A stretch of 64,000 nt of DNA from Daphnia pulex (lineage: Eukaryota > Arthropoda > Branchiopoda > Diplostraca > Daphniidae), in assembly GCF_021134715.1 (NCBI RefSeq), contig NC_060019.1, positions 11,608,001-11,672,000 on the forward strand. The letters are read 5' to 3'. This document shows, one piece after another, positions 60,378 to 64,000 of the stretch. The number at the start of each line of letters is the position of its first letter. Positions within the stretch are counted from its first letter, which is position 1. The notes below the pieces were generated by a model. It worked only from the letters and a program-made list of their open reading frames with translations, was not told the origin of the DNA and did not search any database. A program made the position numbers and the translations under genes.

Positions 60378-62917
60378 GTTGATGAAAGTTTTCGATAGGA
60401 AGACGCCAATCTCAAAGTGGCACAACTGATCAAAGCTCTGCGACACGTTCAAACATCAAAGCGAAAAAAAAACATAAGAAATGAGTCCAAATCATCAGCA
60501 TCATAAAGGTTTGCCATATCAGCTAAATTTTTTGGTAAATATTGAAAAGATAAAAACCAAGAGCCTTGATGGTTAGACTTGGCGATAGACGAGATATAAA
60601 AGTTTTTTTCATTATGAAAAGATTTGAAAAAGTCAATGAAGCAAACGCCATTCTCTTTCGTTGTTCTTTGATTTCTTGGTTTTTGATAATGATAATGACG
60701 CACCTGATTGATATGATCACGAAGGACGTTGGAGTAGACTATGGCCAGGGCTTCCAGAGAGATGGAACCAATGAAGCCCAACACCCACGGAACCATTAGC
60801 GAACAATTTTCCTGCGACAAAAGATGAAATTAAAATTTTACATTGTATTATAGAGTGCTGCTTTCAACTGGAACGCTAACTCTCTTGCAATATATATGGA
60901 TATATATAGTCAATCTAAATTATATGTTAGACCGAATACATCTTCTTTTAGACATGTAATTATATTGTGTAGGCTGGAATGACCAACGACAGAGTCTAGA
61001 AGCAGGAAATGAATCTAACAAAGGTTCTAGTTGGCCGCTGTTTATTATGGGTCTTATTACGAGATGAGACAGTCGTGGGCGAGATAGAGCTGCTGAACTG
61101 GGCCAGTCTCCTGTTTTTATCATGTGATGACCAGAGCGTCTACACTATATATTGTCTTATATCTCTGACTGCTGCTGCTGCTGGCTATAATACTCTTCTA
61201 TTATTGGCCAAGTTTCTACATCAAGAAATGCGGCAAACAGATGAGTGGAACGGATGGCGGAGAAAAGAGTTAACTCATGTGGTTGAGTCGTCGTCAAAGA
61301 GCCATTCCAAGTGGCTAAACACTTGCAAAGGCAACATTAGTATACCCATATAAACTAAATCTACCCCCTGATATTATAAGAGAAAATCCGCAATCAGAGA
61401 GAAACTAGGCATCCTCAGCATTCGCAATGAATGCAATTGTATAACATACAGCAGGATTCTTGATATATCGGGGACAATGGGACAATGGAAGCACGTTCGC
61501 ATATGTCTATGACGTGCGCGCAATAGTTGGATAACATCGCCGCCGAATCAAAGGGATATATATGCTGTAGCCTATTTACAAGATATGTATCAAACGGTTG
61601 GATATTTTCTTTTCTTTTCTTTTGACTTTGCCTCCAGCTTGTCAGCTCCTCTTATCTGCGTGTCCCACGTGCCTGATGGCCTAGGTGCCACACAGCTGAC
61701 GGCATATGCCACGCTGCTGCGTGCAAAAGTCATTGAGCGCGATGACAGGCAGCAGCAGCAGCGTTACAAATAATATAAGTGTCTACAATCTTTATTGTCT
61801 TCTCCCGAAATTGATTTTTCAGACTATTCTAGATTTATATCCCCGTGCTGGCTGTGGCACAAGCTGACGTTGGCATACATATAGGCGCTGCTGCTGAAAT
61901 CATGATGGAAAGCAGACAGCGACAAACCTTAATATCTACCGCGCGCAAGACACATCCAGCGCACAGCAAAAATCCCGGATATTCTTATCTTGACATTTTT
62001 CAGAGTACGCACGGCCCGGAGTTGATAGCGCCAGGGCCTGAGATGCATATAGTGTATATGTGTAGGCCTATATATACATCACAGGCGCGCACAATAGGAC
62101 TGGCAATGAATTTCTAAAGAATTTCAGCAGTCGTGTTTTTCATCTTTAATTGCACGCGGAACTCCTCGGAGAGATTTTTGAAAAAAAAAAAGAAACGATG
62201 AATGCCGCTTCATTTGTGCGTGTTGACTTTATTCGTTGCCTCCCATACCGAATTCGATTGCTGAATGATGGAAGGGGAAAAATAAAAAAGGCGCGGCTTC
62301 CGGTTTTTTCTTTTAAAATTTTCAATGGACAACAAATTCACGACTTTTTTTTTTTTCTTTTTCTTTTGAAAAATTTAACTCAAAGTTATAACAGTTGTAT
62401 AGCAACGCCCCGAAGCGCTCAACTTATGTATGCCGATGCGCGCTTTGAACAAGCGCGCTTCAATCTATAACAAATGATCAAACTTTTTGAAATGACTTGA
62501 ATCTACGCGCGCGCGGAGGGTGCTGATTTGGCGCGTGCACTCACGTAATTGGATTACACACGTGTAGAACGCGTTATATAAACTCTCTATAGATGATTCG
62601 CTAGTGCGCCTTAGGGGGGCTCGTTCTTCACATTTTCGGAAATGACGCATTCATTGATTTTTTAGTCTGAATTCAACAGCTGCTTATACCGAGTGACTTT
62701 ATATACGACATTTATAATTTCCCCCTTTTTAATTTTTAAAATGTCAATTCATTTTTTGGCCAACTTCTATACATTCCAGCGGATCATTGTTGGTCTCCAA
62801 GAGCTCCAATTAATGGCGAAATTCAACTTACCTGATAAATTGCAATCAACAGAGTGGTGGAAAGACAGAGCGACGTCAGCTCGGCCATCATGATGGCCGC
62901 ATAAGAGGCTTGCACCC
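60378..62917 (-). CDS. Multi-pass membrane protein, three internal exons (partial)
   Basis: Exons, transcript order: 62917-62832, 60811-60704, 60437-60378. All have canonical sites (donors GTAAGT, GTGCGT, GTAAGA) and keep phase. They encode a hydrophobic helix (IMMAELTSLCLSTTLLIAIY), a short turn (QENCS), a second helix (LMVPWVLGFIGSISLEALAIVY), then a polar linker (DHINQSFDQLCHFE) and the start of a further helix. The helix-turn with PW at the start of the second helix recalls small four-helix arthropod membrane proteins such as the DUF4728 group; this is a weak resemblance. The first exon is missing and may lie beyond 64000; the 3' end is unresolved. The 2.0-kb intron between the first two exons is large for this window. 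Confidence 0.6.
60812..62831. other. Long intron of the partial membrane-protein gene
   Basis: 2.0 kb of A+T-rich DNA with CAG/CTG clusters (about 61165-61185 and 61748-61762). No internal exon supported. Confidence 0.5.
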
Positions 62918-64000
62918 CTAAAAATAGTCCCAAAATGAAATCATCAGAGTCGTAATAAAATGACGGTTGATTAGTTTTCCAGCACTAATACAGTATAAGC
63001 AGCAGTAATACATGACGTTGACAATCAACAGCAGGGTTATTGGGAAACTCTCTCTGTTCATTCCACGTCAATGCGCACGAAAATCTGTATGTGTACTAGG
63101 TACTTTGCGGCGCGCTAACGATCATTTCCTCCTCTTTTTGATTAATCGCAGAACCCATTTTCGTTTTGAAAAAAATGACTGCTGGCAACTACGCGGTCTA
63201 TAGTACATCGAAGTTTATTTGCTCGACCGTATATACATGTAATAGTGGACTGAAGTCACGCGATTGGATAAATTCGTTCACTTCCTCAACTCACCCCCTT
63301 TCGGCTCTTTTAAGAATTTGGCGTGTTGAAAAGGTCAAAGGGAAGAAAAAGGAGAAGCTCGTATACTATTGGCCGTCCTGCATCTAATACATGGGAGGGG
63401 GGTGGGCACTGGGCAGTATATACAGCCCTCGAGCCATTTGGTATTGAATGACAGCAGCGTACTCAGCAGACGAGAAGCTATAAAAAAGTGTATTATTACA
63501 GATGATACCAAAAGTTCCGATTTATTAATGTTTGGTATAGACGACAGACGACTGTATAGACTTATTGTTGGGAAGAAGGTCCCATCATCATATCCCGACA
63601 GCACGAGACTTCGTTCTGCGACCGAAACTTGTTATTATGTTCCTTGATCGATTTTCGTTTTTTCTTTGACGGCGTATATTTTCCTCATTCATAGATATTG
63701 GGAGAGCGGGATGTGAATGATTTAGACTTGAAGTTGCTATATAGATCCGGCTGGAGATTGTCATGTTCCCTACCTATCTATAATATATATGCTTGTCAAA
63801 AAATATGATGGCGTGTGACCGAGACAGAGAGTTATTTATAGCCGCAGTCGAGCCCGAGCTCGAATATTCTACACCAAGAGCTTTATATTGTTGCTCCATC
63901 CAAGGCTCCATCATCTCCTTGACATTTTCGCTAATATACTATAATCCTTATTTCCGAATGATTATAGAAAAGGGAGTCTCTGATAACAACTCTCGGCGGG
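62918..64000. other. Right edge of the window
   Basis: About 1.1 kb with nothing supported. Expected to be intron or 5' flank of the minus-strand membrane-protein gene, whose first exon was not seen here. Confidence 0.45.

Noticed and set aside
1-64000. CRISPR arrays, bacterial-type operons, intact transposons or retroelements
   Set aside because: None seen: no regular spacer repeats, no transposase or reverse-transcriptase motifs in any frame examined.

Overview
The window is nuclear DNA of an arthropod, most likely a branchiopod crustacean of the Daphnia type (inference). Genes are split by many short GT-AG introns (often 60-120 bp), packed closely on both strands, and separated by A+T-rich spacers with microsatellites. 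A full UHRF1, an Indy-type SLC13 carrier and a Notum with a long basic insert all fit an arthropod. No rRNA, tRNA, CRISPR array or intact transposon was seen. Gene models were built by hand from splice sites; reading phase closes across the joins except where stated.

Layout. 1-6.6 kb: Notum (+), a secreted Wnt deacylase. 6.6-8.6 kb: a divergent rhodopsin-like GPCR (-). 10.2-14.1 kb: an SLC13/Indy citrate-dicarboxylate transporter (+). 14.8-20.0 kb: an unrecognised single-pass membrane protein with a long disordered tail (-), whose signal-peptide exon may lie at 23.7-23.9 kb. 26.9-28.0 kb: a small Ig-domain membrane protein (-). 30.1-31.3 kb: VPS37A of ESCRT-I (-). 31.7-33.6 kb: ANKLE2 (-), with a single-base frame disruption. 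35.2-42.0 kb: ubinuclein (+), the HIRA-complex histone H3.3 chaperone subunit. 42.5-45.5 kb: UHRF1 (-). 46.0-51.6 kb: an SLC5 sodium-sugar cotransporter (-) with two equal-length alternative exons. 51.95-52.34 kb: two exons of an unrecognised gene (-). 52.5-55.9 kb: a FASTKD-family mitochondrial RNA-binding protein (-). 56-64 kb: mostly non-coding, holding three exons of a multi-pass membrane protein (-) whose ends are not resolved.

The genes do not form one pathway. The ubinuclein/UHRF1 pair sits tail to tail, and both act on chromatin. VPS37A and ANKLE2 are in tandem and are flanked by an exact 27-bp inverted repeat. The most interesting signal is the SLC5 exon pair: both copies are 169 nt, both have the same phases, and including both would break the frame. 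This is the pattern expected for mutually exclusive splicing that swaps a transmembrane segment of the carrier. I found no convincing new defence or mobile system.
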